DNA of 45,611 nucleotides from CAZHBA01 sp964530225 (lineage in GTDB: Bacteria > Pseudomonadota > Alphaproteobacteria > UBA6615): positions 1 through 45,611 of the forward strand of contig CAZHBA010000043.1 in the NCBI GenBank assembly GCA_964530225.1. Reading direction: 5' to 3'. Below, in pieces: positions 34,476-43,432 of this stretch; the first letter of the stretch is position 1; each line of letters begins with the position of its first letter. The position numbers were made by a program, and so were the translations under genes. Below the pieces are notes generated by a model that was not told the origin of the DNA, did not search any database, and worked only from the letters and a program-made list of their open reading frames with translations.

Positions 34476-36823
34476 GTCAGACCGTCAGCTTTCGCTGTGT
34501 TTATTTTTTCGGTATCACGCGCTTTGATATCGTCAACCGCCATCAATATCGCCTCCGGCGTTGCCGGAGCGTCGAGACGCGGCATTTGGCGGTAGTCGGC
34601 AGTACGTGACACCGCATCGCGGATCGCCAACCAGACAGATATAGCCAGCATTAGCGGCGGTTCGCCAACCGCCTTGGAACGGAATATCGTCGGCTCGCGG
34701 TTAGGTGCGTCTTCGAGGATGTGAACGTTAAAGATGGGCGGCACGTCGCGGCTTCCCGGTATCTTGTAGGTCGACGGCCCATGGGTCAGTAATCGGCCAA
34801 AATTGTCCCACACCAGTTCTTCGGATGTCAGCCATCCTTGGCCTTGCACGAACGCGCCTTCGATCTGACCCATGTCGATCGCCGGGTTCAGTGAGTTGCC
34901 GCAATCCTGCAGAATATCGGCGCGTAGTACCCGGCTTTCGCCGGTCAGCGTGTCGATAACCACTTCGGCGACCGCCGCACCATAGGTAAAATAGTAAAAA
35001 GGATTCCCAATCAATGACTTGGCGTCCCAGTGCAGCCCCGGGGTGCTGTAATAACCGGTCGCCGACAGCGACACCCTTTCGTTCCATGCGAGCTGCGCCG
35101 CTTCAGCAAACGACAGACTTTCATTGCCCGCATAGACCCGGTTTTGGCGAAACTCGATAACGTCGACATTGGTGCCGAAATGGTTCGCCGCCACTTCGGC
35201 CATACGCCCCTTGATCGTGTCAGCCGCGTTGAAGGCGGCCATGCCGTTGAGATCGGAACCGGACGATGCCGCCGTCGCCGAGGCGTTGGGAACCTTGTCG
35301 GTGCGGGTAGCAGAAATCTTGATGTTGTCGTGATCGATCTGAAATACCGATGCGACAACTTGAGCCACCTTGGTAAACAGGCCCTGACCCATCTCGGTGC
35401 CGCCATGATTCAAGTGCACGCTGCCGTCGGTGTAAACGTGAACCAGAGCGCCGGCCTGATTGAGCTTGGGCGTATTGAAAGACACGCCAAATTTGACCGG
35501 CATCAACGCGACGCCTTTCTTTAAGGTCTTGTGCGACGCGTTGAATGCATCGGCGGATTGGGACATTCCGTCAAAATCGATTTCCGCACACAGCCGGTCG
35601 ACCAGCGGCACAATAATGTTGTCTTTCACGCGCTGCTGATACGGCGTCACGTTGCGGTCTTCGGTGCCGTAATAGTTGACCGCCCGCACCTCATCGACAG
35701 ACCGGCCGAGGGTGCGCGCAATATGCTCGATCACAGTCTCGATAACCAGCATCCCCTGCGGACTACCAAACCCTCGAAACGCGGTATTCGATACCGTATT
35801 GGTCTTGCACGGATAACCACGCAAACAGGCATTAGGCAGATAGTAGCAATTGTCAGCGTGACATAGCGCCCGCGCCAACACACCGGGGCTAAGATCGGCG
35901 ACATTGCCCGATCGCATGGCCATCAGAATATCGACACCCTCGATCCGCCCGTCATCGTCGAACCCAGCCTCGTAGCGAAACAAAAAATCGTGGCGTTTGC
36001 CGGTGATCACCATATCGTCGTCTCGACGCAACCGCAGTTTGACTGCCTGACCGGTACAATCGGCCAACAGGGCAGCAATCGCTGCGATGATCGATGCCTG
36101 GCTTTCCTTGCCGCCGAACGCACCACCCATGCGCCGCACTTCAACTGTCACCGCGTTGGTTGGTACCCCCAGCACATAGGCAACGTCGTGCTGTACTTCG
36201 CTGGGGTGTTGAGTCGAGCTATAGACGTCCAAATCACCATTGTCGTGGGGAACCGCCATGGCGATATGGCTTTCCAAATAAAAATGATCCTGGCCGCCGC
36301 AGCGCACCTCTCCGTTGATACGGTTGCCCGCCTTGACAATCGCCGCTTCGGGATCGCCAACGATCATGATCTGCGGCGGGTAGGTATAAAGTTCCTGCTC
36401 GAGCGCCTGCTCAATTTCGAGAACCGCCGGTCGTACATCGTACTCTATAGCGACCAGCGCAGCAGCGGAACGCGCTTCGTCGTAACTGTCGGCGGCAATG
36501 GCAACCACGGGCGCTCCGACATAGTCAACAAAACCTGCTGCTAGAACAGGTTCGCCGTCGAACACCGGACCCACATCGTTGATGCCAGGAATTTCGTCAG
36601 CCGACACAACAGCCCGCACACCTTCGGCGGCCCGCGCTTCCGTAACATCGATCGAGACGATGCCGGCATGGGGGTACGGGCTAGTGACCAGTACCACCTC
36701 CAGGGCACCCGGCAGCATCGGCATGTCGTCGATGTACCGCGCCCGGCCCGTGACATGGCCGCGTGCACTGTCATGGCGGACCTTGGCGTGAACCGCACCA
36801 GCGATGTCGCTATCGACACTCAT
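34472..36823 (-). CDS. xdhB: xanthine dehydrogenase, molybdopterin-binding subunit
   Basis: The 783-aa large subunit of bacterial xanthine dehydrogenase, which hydroxylates hypoxanthine and xanthine to urate at a Mo-cofactor. Motifs include HVTGRARYIDDMP, the substrate-site Glu in HFYLES, GGAFGGKE (Moco binding), the substrate-orienting Arg in TAFRGFGSPQG, NHGGTEMGQGLFTK, and the catalytic-base Glu in SKAVGEPPLML near residue 728. All residues known to be essential in Rhodobacter XdhB have counterparts by eye. It overlaps xdhA by 4 bp. No xdhC (Moco-insertion chaperone) follows; its usual place is taken by the ABC transporter. Confidence 0.94.
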   Translation of the reverse strand: MSVDSDIAGAVHAKVRHDSARGHVTGRARYIDDMPMLPGALEVVLVTSPYPHAGIVSIDVTEARAAEGVRAVVSADEIPGINDVGPVFDGEPVLAAGFVDYVGAPVVAIAADSYDEARSAAALVAIEYDVRPAVLEIEQALEQELYTYPPQIMIVGDPEAAIVKAGNRINGEVRCGGQDHFYLESHIAMAVPHDNGDLDVYSSTQHPSEVQHDVAYVLGVPTNAVTVEVRRMGGAFGGKESQASIIAAIAALLADCTGQAVKLRLRRDDDMVITGKRHDFLFRYEAGFDDDGRIEGVDILMAMRSGNVADLSPGVLARALCHADNCYYLPNACLRGYPCKTNTVSNTAFRGFGSPQGMLVIETVIEHIARTLGRSVDEVRAVNYYGTEDRNVTPYQQRVKDNIIVPLVDRLCAEIDFDGMSQSADAFNASHKTLKKGVALMPVKFGVSFNTPKLNQAGALVHVYTDGSVHLNHGGTEMGQGLFTKVAQVVASVFQIDHDNIKISATRTDKVPNASATAASSGSDLNGMAAFNAADTIKGRMAEVAANHFGTNVDVIEFRQNRVYAGNESLSFAEAAQLAWNERVSLSATGYYSTPGLHWDAKSLIGNPFYYFTYGAAVAEVVIDTLTGESRVLRADILQDCGNSLNPAIDMGQIEGAFVQGQGWLTSEELVWDNFGRLLTHGPSTYKIPGSRDVPPIFNVHILEDAPNREPTIFRSKAVGEPPLMLAISVWLAIRDAVSRTADYRQMPRLDAPATPEAILMAVDDIKARDTEKINTAKADGLT

Positions 36824-38226
36824 AACGCCATCAACTCGACCTCGTCTACGCCTTCGATATCACGAAACAATCGAACGAACAGATTCTCTGCCACACTCAA
36901 CCGGTAATCTGCGCTAGCTCGATGATCATCGATCGGCGCAAAATCCTCGCCGATGACGCCCGCTGCCTGCCGAACAGTGTCTTCCGACCAAGCCTGCCCG
37001 GTTAGCACCGCTTCGCAGTTGACCGCCCGTTTGGGAATCGCTGCCATGCCGCCAAACGCGATCCGCGTGTCGGTCACCACGCCGTCGCCCAGGGTCAACC
37101 GGAACGCACCGACGACCGCAGAAATATCCTGGTCGTATCGCTTCGAGATTTTGTAGGCCCGGAATACCTGCCCATCGTCGAGCTTGGGTACTCGCACGCT
37201 TTCGATTACTTCGTCGTCGGCTAGGTCGGTCTTGCGGTAGTCGAGAAAGAAATTCTCCAGCGGTATCTCGCGTGCACCGCCGGAGCCGCGAAGCTTTAAA
37301 ACAGCATCCAACGCGATCAGGCACGGCGGCGTGTCACCGATCGGCGAGGCATTACCAATGTTGCCGCCGATTGTGCCTACATTGCGGATTTGCCGCGATC
37401 CAATGCGATGGATCAGAACGCCAAAGGACGGATACTCCATCTCGATATAGGGTAGCGCCTCGCTATAGGTCACGGCGGCACCGAAGGTAAAAGACGTGTC
37501 GTCTTCCTCGATCCGCCGCAACTCGTCGACATTCTGGATGTAGATCGTGACCGGAAAATTTTTGCGTTCCTTGCTGAACAACAAGCCCAGATCGGTCCCC
37601 CCCGACAACAAGGGCGCGTCGGGACATTCCTTACGTCGCGCGATCAACTCGTTGATAGTTTTAGGAGCATAATAAAGTTGGCCCGCGGCCTCGTAAGTTT
37701 CACTCGCCTGCAAACTAATTGAGCGATCGTTGATATCGTTCGTGCCAGGAACCGAGCACGCAACTCGCGCGGAATCGACAATCGACCGGTAGCCGGTACA
37801 ACGGCACAGATTACCAGCAAGCGCATCGTGAATAACTTCTTCCGTGACCGTCTCGCCGCTACGGCGCAGAGCATACAACACCATCACGAAGCCAGGTGTA
37901 CAGAAACCGCACTGTGTTCCATGTTGAGTGACAATCGCCTGCTGAACGGCCTCCAATTCACCGCCCTTTTCCTCCAGACCCTCGACGGTAACGACATGCG
38001 CCCCGTCGAGTTGGCCCATTGTCAGCAGGCAGGAATTAACCGCCTCTAGCCGGTCGGATCCATTACGCACCATGACGATGGTGCAAGCGCCACAATCGCC
38101 CTCGGCGCACCCTTCCTTAGTGCCGGTGAGGCCGGCATTCTCACGTAAAAAATCCAAGGCGGTCATCGTCGGTGACACCGACGATTCTTCCCAAAGTTCA
38201 CCGTTTAATGTGAAACTGATCGCCAC
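36820..38226 (-). CDS. xdhA: xanthine dehydrogenase, FeS/FAD subunit
   Basis: A 468-aa small subunit. Its N-terminal plant-ferredoxin-type and helical 2Fe-2S domains carry eight cysteines (Cys40, 45, 48, 66; Cys106, 109, 141, 143 in GCAEGDCGAC, CGFC and CRCTGYR). The FAD domain follows (LSGGTDLGLLFSKE, GSRQIRNVGTIGGNIGNASP) and a CO-dehydrogenase flavoprotein C-terminal domain. It takes electrons from the Mo site to NAD+. I place the start at the GTG at 38226, 17 bp after the puuD stop, because the family begins with a short strand such as ISFTLNGE; a longer ATG frame from 38274 overlaps puuD without homology. Confidence 0.92.
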   Translation of the reverse strand: MAISFTLNGELWEESSVSPTMTALDFLRENAGLTGTKEGCAEGDCGACTIVMVRNGSDRLEAVNSCLLTMGQLDGAHVVTVEGLEEKGGELEAVQQAIVTQHGTQCGFCTPGFVMVLYALRRSGETVTEEVIHDALAGNLCRCTGYRSIVDSARVACSVPGTNDINDRSISLQASETYEAAGQLYYAPKTINELIARRKECPDAPLLSGGTDLGLLFSKERKNFPVTIYIQNVDELRRIEEDDTSFTFGAAVTYSEALPYIEMEYPSFGVLIHRIGSRQIRNVGTIGGNIGNASPIGDTPPCLIALDAVLKLRGSGGAREIPLENFFLDYRKTDLADDEVIESVRVPKLDDGQVFRAYKISKRYDQDISAVVGAFRLTLGDGVVTDTRIAFGGMAAIPKRAVNCEAVLTGQAWSEDTVRQAAGVIGEDFAPIDDHRASADYRLSVAENLFVRLFRDIEGVDEVELMAL

Positions 38227-38243
38227 TTGTTTTCTCGCCCCAC

Positions 38244-39443
38244 TTACTCGATATTCGCGCCGGCGCGGATCCAAGCGCCGAGCAGCGCCCTATCCTCGTC
38301 GGTCATTTCAGTCACGTTACCGAGCGGCATGGTGTCCGTGTCCACCGCCGTTTTTTTGATCGCCTGAGCGTGTTTGCGAATTTCGTCGGGCGTGTCGAAA
38401 CGAATGCCTTTCGGCGCCACATCGAAGCCTTCAAACGTCGGCCGCGCGGCGTGGCAAACGATGCAGCGCGCGTCGACGATCGCACGAGCTTGCGTGAAGC
38501 TCACATCGCCCACCGAAGCCGCGGCCCGCTCCGCCTGCAACGTCGGTAATGATGCCCAACCCGCGACGGCCAGAAATATGACTATCGCCGCCGGAATCGG
38601 CCACAGCTTAGGCGTACTGGCGTTGCGCAGATTAAACCAATGACGCATCAGCGCACCGGAAATCGAAATCACGATTAGCAACACCCAGCCCTGGTGATGG
38701 CCGAAGGTCATCGGATAATGGCTGCTGAGCATGATGAATAGGACCGGCAAGGTCAGATAATTATTGTGGATTGAGCGCTGTTTCGCCCGTTTACCAAGGG
38801 ACGGGTCCGGTTCGTCGCCGGCATTGCGCGCCGCGATTAGGTTCCTCTGGGCCGGGATAATACGCGCGAAGACGTTGATCACCATAACGATACCGACGAG
38901 CGCGCCCACATGGACATAGGCCGCTCGGCCGGTGAACAGTTGCGTAAGGCCGACAGCGATAAGGCAAAGGACAATTACCGAGATCGTATTCGCAAGTAGA
39001 ATGTTCTCCCGCCCGAACCGCGAGGCAAACAAACCGTCATAGGCGAACCACCCAACGACAAGTGTGCCAATCCCAATCGCGATCGCTTCGAGCCGCGATA
39101 AATCGGCGACATCGACGTCGATCAAAAAGGCTTCGGCACCGAGGTAGTACACAATTGCCAACAGGATGACACCGGTGATGCCAGTAAAGCCAGCCTCCCA
39201 TTTGAACCAATGGAGCGTTCGCGGGATCACCGAAGGTACAATTTCGAACTTGTTAACCTCGTAAAATCCGCCGCTATGGACCATCCACAACTCACCCTCG
39301 ACCCGATCCTTGCCGGGGGCCGCCTCTTCGAGGTGAGCGTCGAGCCACATGAAGAAAAACGACGACCCAATCCACGCGATGCCTGTGATGACGTGGGCCC
39401 AACGGACGACCAGATTTAGCCAGTCAAGAACGACGGTTTCCAT
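38244..39443 (-). CDS. puuD: membrane urate oxidase PuuD with C-terminal cytochrome c domain
   Basis: A 399-aa integral membrane urate hydroxylase. Eight or so helices carry histidines in RWAHVITGIAWIGSSFFFMWLD, and SIHNNYLTLPVLFIMLSSHYP is the family signature. A C-terminal soluble cytochrome c domain has CIVCH (Cys327-His331) with the probable axial Met in TMPLGNVTEMT. PuuD oxidises urate to 5-hydroxyisourate and passes electrons to the respiratory chain through the fused heme, so no peroxide is made. It is encoded between uraD (6 bp gap) and xdhA, in the order expected for urate flux. Confidence 0.93.
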   Translation of the reverse strand: METVVLDWLNLVVRWAHVITGIAWIGSSFFFMWLDAHLEEAAPGKDRVEGELWMVHSGGFYEVNKFEIVPSVIPRTLHWFKWEAGFTGITGVILLAIVYYLGAEAFLIDVDVADLSRLEAIAIGIGTLVVGWFAYDGLFASRFGRENILLANTISVIVLCLIAVGLTQLFTGRAAYVHVGALVGIVMVINVFARIIPAQRNLIAARNAGDEPDPSLGKRAKQRSIHNNYLTLPVLFIMLSSHYPMTFGHHQGWVLLIVISISGALMRHWFNLRNASTPKLWPIPAAIVIFLAVAGWASLPTLQAERAAASVGDVSFTQARAIVDARCIVCHAARPTFEGFDVAPKGIRFDTPDEIRKHAQAIKKTAVDTDTMPLGNVTEMTDEDRALLGAWIRAGANIE

Positions 39444-39449
39444 GCCCGT

Positions 39450-39971
39450 TTACTCCCCAACCGTATCGATAATACGCAAACTTACGATCCGTGCGATATT
39501 GCGCATCGCCTCGGTGATCTCGCTTGCCGGTTCGTTGGTTAAGCGGTCCTCAAATGCAACTAAGATCGACTCCTTGGTGTGATCGCGCACGGCAATGATG
39601 AAAGGAAAGCCAAACCGCGCCTGGTAGTTGACGTTAAGCCTATTAAAGAGATCGAATTCCTCGCCGGTGAGTTGGCCAAGACCCGCACTCGCTTGCTCAC
39701 GTGCGGAACTATCCGTCAACTCGCCTGCCCACGCCGCCTTGCCCGCCAGCTCGGGGTGGGCGCGTATAAGCGCCAATTGTTCGTCCTGCGTCGCCGTGTT
39801 CATAACGTCGATAAGTTCAGCAACGAGCGCATCACGAGACGAATAGGGACGCGCGGCAGCGGCGCGTTCGACAAGCCACGGCGAGTTCTCGAATACGTCA
39901 CCCAGAACGCTGACGAATTTTGCGTTGTCGCCGTTGTTGATCTCAGCCAGTGTCACCGAGCCTACTGTCAT
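39450..39971 (-). CDS. uraD: OHCU decarboxylase
   Basis: A 173-aa 2-oxo-4-hydroxy-4-carboxy-5-ureidoimidazoline decarboxylase, which converts OHCU to S-allantoin. The catalytic His72 is in RAHPELAGKAA, followed by the conserved SAREQASAGL and the C-terminal helix region FGFPFIIAVRDHTKESIL. The length is normal and there is no UraH fusion; UraH is encoded separately at 43433. It is the first gene of the large minus-strand operon, with a hairpin-rich leader upstream. Confidence 0.93.
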   Translation of the reverse strand: MTVGSVTLAEINNGDNAKFVSVLGDVFENSPWLVERAAAARPYSSRDALVAELIDVMNTATQDEQLALIRAHPELAGKAAWAGELTDSSAREQASAGLGQLTGEEFDLFNRLNVNYQARFGFPFIIAVRDHTKESILVAFEDRLTNEPASEITEAMRNIARIVSLRIIDTVGE

Positions 39972-40018
39972 CTTTCAAACACCATCCCACCCACTCGACC
40001 ATCGCGCACTCTCCCCAA

Positions 40019-40055
40019 CGGGTTTGGTTGCCGGGGCACCGGCTACCAAAACCCG
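40019..40055. promoter_or_regulatory. long imperfect hairpin in the uraD leader region
   Basis: CGGGTTTGGTTGCCGG (40019-40034) pairs with CCGGCTACCAAAACCCG (40039-40055), with one mismatch and one bulged base around a GGCA loop: about 15-16 paired bases. It lies 47 bp from the uraD ATG, inside the 337-bp uraD/guaD intergenic region that otherwise lacks a gene. No U-tract follows on either strand, so it is not a simple terminator. It may be a leader RNA structure or a protein site. Confidence 0.5.
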
Positions 40056-40234
40056 CTATTACTCCGATCGAGGAAGATGCGGATGGTTCCTTGAGCGCCT
40101 CTTTGTTACTCAAGCGTTTGAGCTGTGTTCAAACACCGCGGCGCGTGCGCATTTCTTATTATCGCGCGGTTACCGTACATCGGTATTGGCACGATTGCGA
40201 GCCCTTCCTGGCCAACTCATGCAGGTCTATTCCA

Positions 40235-40246
40235 CGGTATATACCG
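40235..40246. promoter_or_regulatory. candidate operator palindrome upstream of guaD
   Basis: CGGTATATACCG is a perfect 12-bp palindrome 62 bp before the guaD ATG. The TATA-centred, GGTA/TACC-flanked form resembles sites of GntR-type repressors. No regulator gene is in the window. Only one copy was noticed by eye. Confidence 0.35.
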
Positions 40247-40308
40247 CCGAGACCAACGTGATACGGTTCTTGGTAAAGGAATCGGTTTGCAAAGATAGTT
40301 GGATAACG

Positions 40309-40779
40309 ATGGATCGAAATACTTTCATGCGGCGGGCGATTGCTCTTGCCGAGCAAAACGTGACCAACATTGACGGTGGCCCCTTTGGCGCTGTTGTCGT
40401 CTATGACGGTCGAATTATCGGTGAAGGGACTAACCTGGTAACTAGCTCCCACGATCCAACCGCCCACGCCGAGGTGGTCGCCATACGCGCCGCGTGTGCC
40501 AAGATAGGCGACTTTAGTCTCGTTGGAACCGAGATTTATGCCAGTTGCGAGCCCTGCCCCATGTGCCTCAGCGCAATTTACTGGGCGCGCATCGATCGCA
40601 TTTTTTTCGGCAACACCAAAGCCGACGCCGCCGCAATCGGCTTCGACGACGATCATATCTATCGGGAAATACCGTTACCCATCGGTGAGCGTGCTATTCC
40701 GACCGAGCGTATATTGGCCAAAGAAGCGATTGCTGCATTCCGCGCCTGGGAAACCGTCGACAACAAGATCGAATATTGA
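40309..40779 (+). CDS. guaD: guanine deaminase, cytidine-deaminase fold
   Basis: A 156-aa zinc deaminase that converts guanine to xanthine. The zinc ligands and catalytic Glu are His53 and Glu55 (PTAHAEVVAIRAA) and Cys83 and Cys86 (CEPCPMC). These positions and the total length equal those of Bacillus subtilis GuaD. The C-terminal segment (DDDHIYREIPLPIGERAIP) also follows that enzyme and not TadA, whose context would be tRNA editing. The ATG at 40309 fits the family; the frame is open upstream without homology. It feeds xanthine to XdhAB, encoded divergently. Confidence 0.9.
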   Translation: MDRNTFMRRAIALAEQNVTNIDGGPFGAVVVYDGRIIGEGTNLVTSSHDPTAHAEVVAIRAACAKIGDFSLVGTEIYASCEPCPMCLSAIYWARIDRIFFGNTKADAAAIGFDDDHIYREIPLPIGERAIPTERILAKEAIAAFRAWETVDNKIEY

Positions 40780-40793
40780 GCTGATAGTACCGG

Positions 40794-41303
40794 TCAACGC
40801 GACGGGTCGAGGTTGACCGTTATCGGTGTATCGACAGGTAAATAGAATTCATCCACATTTTTGCCCGAGCCGCCGCGATCAACGACCAGAAACTGGCCGG
40901 GCTCATACAACGGACATAGCGGCAAGTGCCAAAGGCCTTTTTGGTAGCTCACGCCACGTACATCAGTAATTAGAAACACCGATAGGTCGGCCGCGTCGAA
41001 CGGTGGCGTACCATCCGTTACGACAACGAGATACGGGTAGTCACCCAAGGGTACGAACAACTGGCTACCCAGCGGATGACGCTCCATCATGTCGATGACG
41101 ACCGGCATCGGCCGCGGCTTGCTGACAAAGATACTGACGTTGGGCCGGCCGCCTTCGTCGCTGGTATCGATAAAAGCCAGATCGTTATAGCGCTGCGCCA
41201 GGTCTGCATTGACAGCCAGCGGCTCATTAGTCCCGGTTTCGATAACCTCGCCAAAGGGAGCAAACGCTTCCGCCGTCAACGCCTGTGGTGTCAGGCTAAT
41301 CAT
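40794..41303 (-). CDS. allA: ureidoglycolate lyase
   Basis: A 169-aa cupin-fold enzyme that splits ureidoglycolate into glyoxylate and urea, the last step of the pathway. Recognisable parts are the start ISLTPQALTAEAFAPFGEVIE, MERHPLGSQLFVPLGDYPYLVVV, and GVSYQKGLWHLPLCPL, which carries the conserved His. The ATG at 41303 gives the family N-terminus and overlaps the allantoicase gene by 8 bp; the longer frame upstream is antisense to nothing useful. It is last in the puuE-alc-allA operon and convergent with guaD (14 bp gap). Confidence 0.9.
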   Translation of the reverse strand: MISLTPQALTAEAFAPFGEVIETGTNEPLAVNADLAQRYNDLAFIDTSDEGGRPNVSIFVSKPRPMPVVIDMMERHPLGSQLFVPLGDYPYLVVVTDGTPPFDAADLSVFLITDVRGVSYQKGLWHLPLCPLYEPGQFLVVDRGGSGKNVDEFYLPVDTPITVNLDPSR

Positions 41304-42306
41304 CGGCTTCGACCGTACCAAATATCCGCAACCGACTGATCCCGCCATCGGGAATGTTGTTGAACCGGATATGGGATACCAATCCCATATCGCGGGCAAT
41401 CTCATCGATGTAAAAATGCTGTCGGTCCGCTGTCAAATTTTGCTCGGGAAGGAGCATTGGCCAGCCTACGGCTTCCGCGACTGCCTCATCATCGTTTTTA
41501 CCGGTCGCTAACGCTGCTTGGATCGAGCACCGGTCGGGATAATTTCCTTTAAAGTTCGCGGTATCGACCTCGATCCGCGTAGCTCTGCCCGGCCGGCCCA
41601 ACGCCGCCACCAACCAATCGTTACCACCATCCCGGCGGCGTCGCGTCTCCCAGCCATCGCCCATGTTCGCACCGCGTCCCGGAACAAAAATTCGCCACGG
41701 TGAACCATAATGGGAATCGCTGAATCCGATAATCCTTCCGCCATTTTCAATCGCCGAGAGTTCGTACTCCTTACCCGCGCCGGCACCGACGACATTCCAA
41801 ACCGATTGGCCGTATACGCGTAGTCGAGCAACGCCGCCATCGGGATATATGTGTAGGCAAATAGTATCGAAAACGCCGGCATTTTCGACCGGCACAAAGT
41901 TTTTACAATCGCCGGCAATGGCGCATTTTTCAACGATTGTTTGCCAATTACCCTCGTCGGGTTCACTGTCGCCACACAGCATGCCTTCGAGCGAAAATTC
42001 CGGCGGGTAATTGCCGGTAAAGTAACTGGTGTCGATTTCGACCCCGTGGATGTGTCCTGCGTGGGCAAGCCGAATAACACAATGGTCGTGACCACCGTGA
42101 CGCCGGCGGCGGGATTCCCAACCGTCCATCCACTTGCCGTTGGCATCATATTGGGCTGGGTGAAATACCGGCTCTGCGTCCTGCAATATGCGTTCCTTAG
42201 CTGCAAAGAATTCATCGCTCGCGCTGGTCGCCAGGGCACCAAGCGATGCGCTCGCCAGATTTACATAGCGCGCTGTAAAAGCGGGAGGATTGATCTCGTC
42301 AGTCAT
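41296..42306 (-). CDS. alc: allantoicase
   Basis: A 336-aa allantoicase with the two internal repeats typical of the family. Repeat 1 has MDGWESRRRRHGGHD and EIDTSYFTGNYPPEFSLEG; repeat 2 has GDGWETRRRRDGGND and EVDTANFKGNYPDRCSIQA. It hydrolyses allantoate to ureidoglycolate and urea. The start ATG at 42306 precedes DEINPPAFTARYVNLASASLG. It sits 60 bp downstream of puuE. Use of allantoicase (urea-releasing) and not allantoate amidohydrolase means the pathway yields two urea per purine. Confidence 0.92.
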   Translation of the reverse strand: MTDEINPPAFTARYVNLASASLGALATSASDEFFAAKERILQDAEPVFHPAQYDANGKWMDGWESRRRRHGGHDHCVIRLAHAGHIHGVEIDTSYFTGNYPPEFSLEGMLCGDSEPDEGNWQTIVEKCAIAGDCKNFVPVENAGVFDTICLHIYPDGGVARLRVYGQSVWNVVGAGAGKEYELSAIENGGRIIGFSDSHYGSPWRIFVPGRGANMGDGWETRRRRDGGNDWLVAALGRPGRATRIEVDTANFKGNYPDRCSIQAALATGKNDDEAVAEAVGWPMLLPEQNLTADRQHFYIDEIARDMGLVSHIRFNNIPDGGISRLRIFGTVEADD

Positions 42307-42366
42307 GGGTCGCGTACTGCATATGGCACATTGCGCCACTGGCCATCAACGGTGCACTTGGTGCCA

Positions 42367-43290
42367 TTAAGTGCCCGCCGGCGCCGGAAACTCGACCCGC
42401 CAGTGCCGCGCGATATCGACCCGGCGACAGAACCAAACGCCATCGTGGCCTTGCGCATATTCGACGAAGCGTTTCAACGCTGCGAATCGGCCTGGCCGGC
42501 CAGCCAGCCGACAATGCAGACCAACAGACAACATCTTCGGGCTAGTCTCGCCTTCCTCGTACAGGACGTCAAAGCTGTCCTTCAGATAATTGAAAAACTG
42601 ATCGCCAGCGTTGAACCCCTGTGCCATGCCAAACCTCATGTCGTTATTCTCGAGCGAATACGGCACCACCAGATGCGGCTTGCCTTCGACACTGATCCAG
42701 TACGGCAGTTCGTCGTTGTAATCGTCGGCGTCGTAGAGAAACCCGCCTTCCTCCGCCACGAGACGGCGAGTATTTTCACTGGTGCGGCCGGTGTACCAGC
42801 CCAACGGACGCTCACCCGCAATACGCGTCTGGACCTCGATCGACTTCTGCATGTGTTCGCGCTCGATCTCTTCGGGCACGTATTGGTAGTCAATCCACCG
42901 GTAGCCGTGGCTACAGATTTCAAAGCCCGCCGTTATCGCCGCCTCCGCGACAGCGGGATGACGTTCCAGGGCCATGGTGGCGGCAAAGATCGTTACCGGA
43001 ATTTGCCGTTCCTGAAACAGCCGGAACAGGCGCCAAACGCCGACGCGGCTGCCATATTCGTAGATCGACTCCATACTCGTATTGCGAACACCTGCCCGCG
43101 GGCGAGCGCCGATGATGTCCGACAAGAACGATTCGGACGCTTCGTCGCCGTGGAGGATCGTATTTTCGGCGCCCTCCTCGTAATTGATCACGAACTGCAC
43201 GGCCACTCGGGCGCCGTTCGGCCAATTCGGGTTCGGCGGTGTCGGACCGTAACCGATAAGGTTGCGGGGATAGTCCTGTTCTAGTGCCAT
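42367..43290 (-). CDS. puuE: allantoinase PuuE, polysaccharide-deacetylase type
   Basis: A 307-aa metal-independent allantoinase of the PuuE family, which opens the allantoin ring to allantoate. It starts DYPRNLIGYGPTPPNPNWPNGARVAVQFVINYEEGAENTIL and contains SMESIYEYGSRVGVWRLFRLF, ICSHGYRWIDYQYVPEEIEREH, GWYTGRTSENTRRLV and SVGLHCRLAGRPGR. These are near-invariant PuuE stretches. It is first in a three-gene minus-strand operon and divergent from uraH (142 bp between). Confidence 0.94.
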   Translation of the reverse strand: MALEQDYPRNLIGYGPTPPNPNWPNGARVAVQFVINYEEGAENTILHGDEASESFLSDIIGARPRAGVRNTSMESIYEYGSRVGVWRLFRLFQERQIPVTIFAATMALERHPAVAEAAITAGFEICSHGYRWIDYQYVPEEIEREHMQKSIEVQTRIAGERPLGWYTGRTSENTRRLVAEEGGFLYDADDYNDELPYWISVEGKPHLVVPYSLENNDMRFGMAQGFNAGDQFFNYLKDSFDVLYEEGETSPKMLSVGLHCRLAGRPGRFAALKRFVEYAQGHDGVWFCRRVDIARHWRVEFPAPAGT

Positions 43291-43432
43291 CCTGTATCTC
43301 TCGCTCGTGTATCAGACATCGGGGAGTATCCAACAACCCACGCCACTGTTCTAGCGGCGAATAACAGCATCGGCTACTGGCAGCGGCTGGCGACTTACGC
43401 TAAGCCTTGGTCCAACCGAGTGGAGATGAAGG

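Noticed and set aside
41941..43284. 447-aa plus-strand open frame
   Set aside because: Long but entirely antisense to alc and puuE, both of which have diagnostic motifs; a by-product of high GC codon use.
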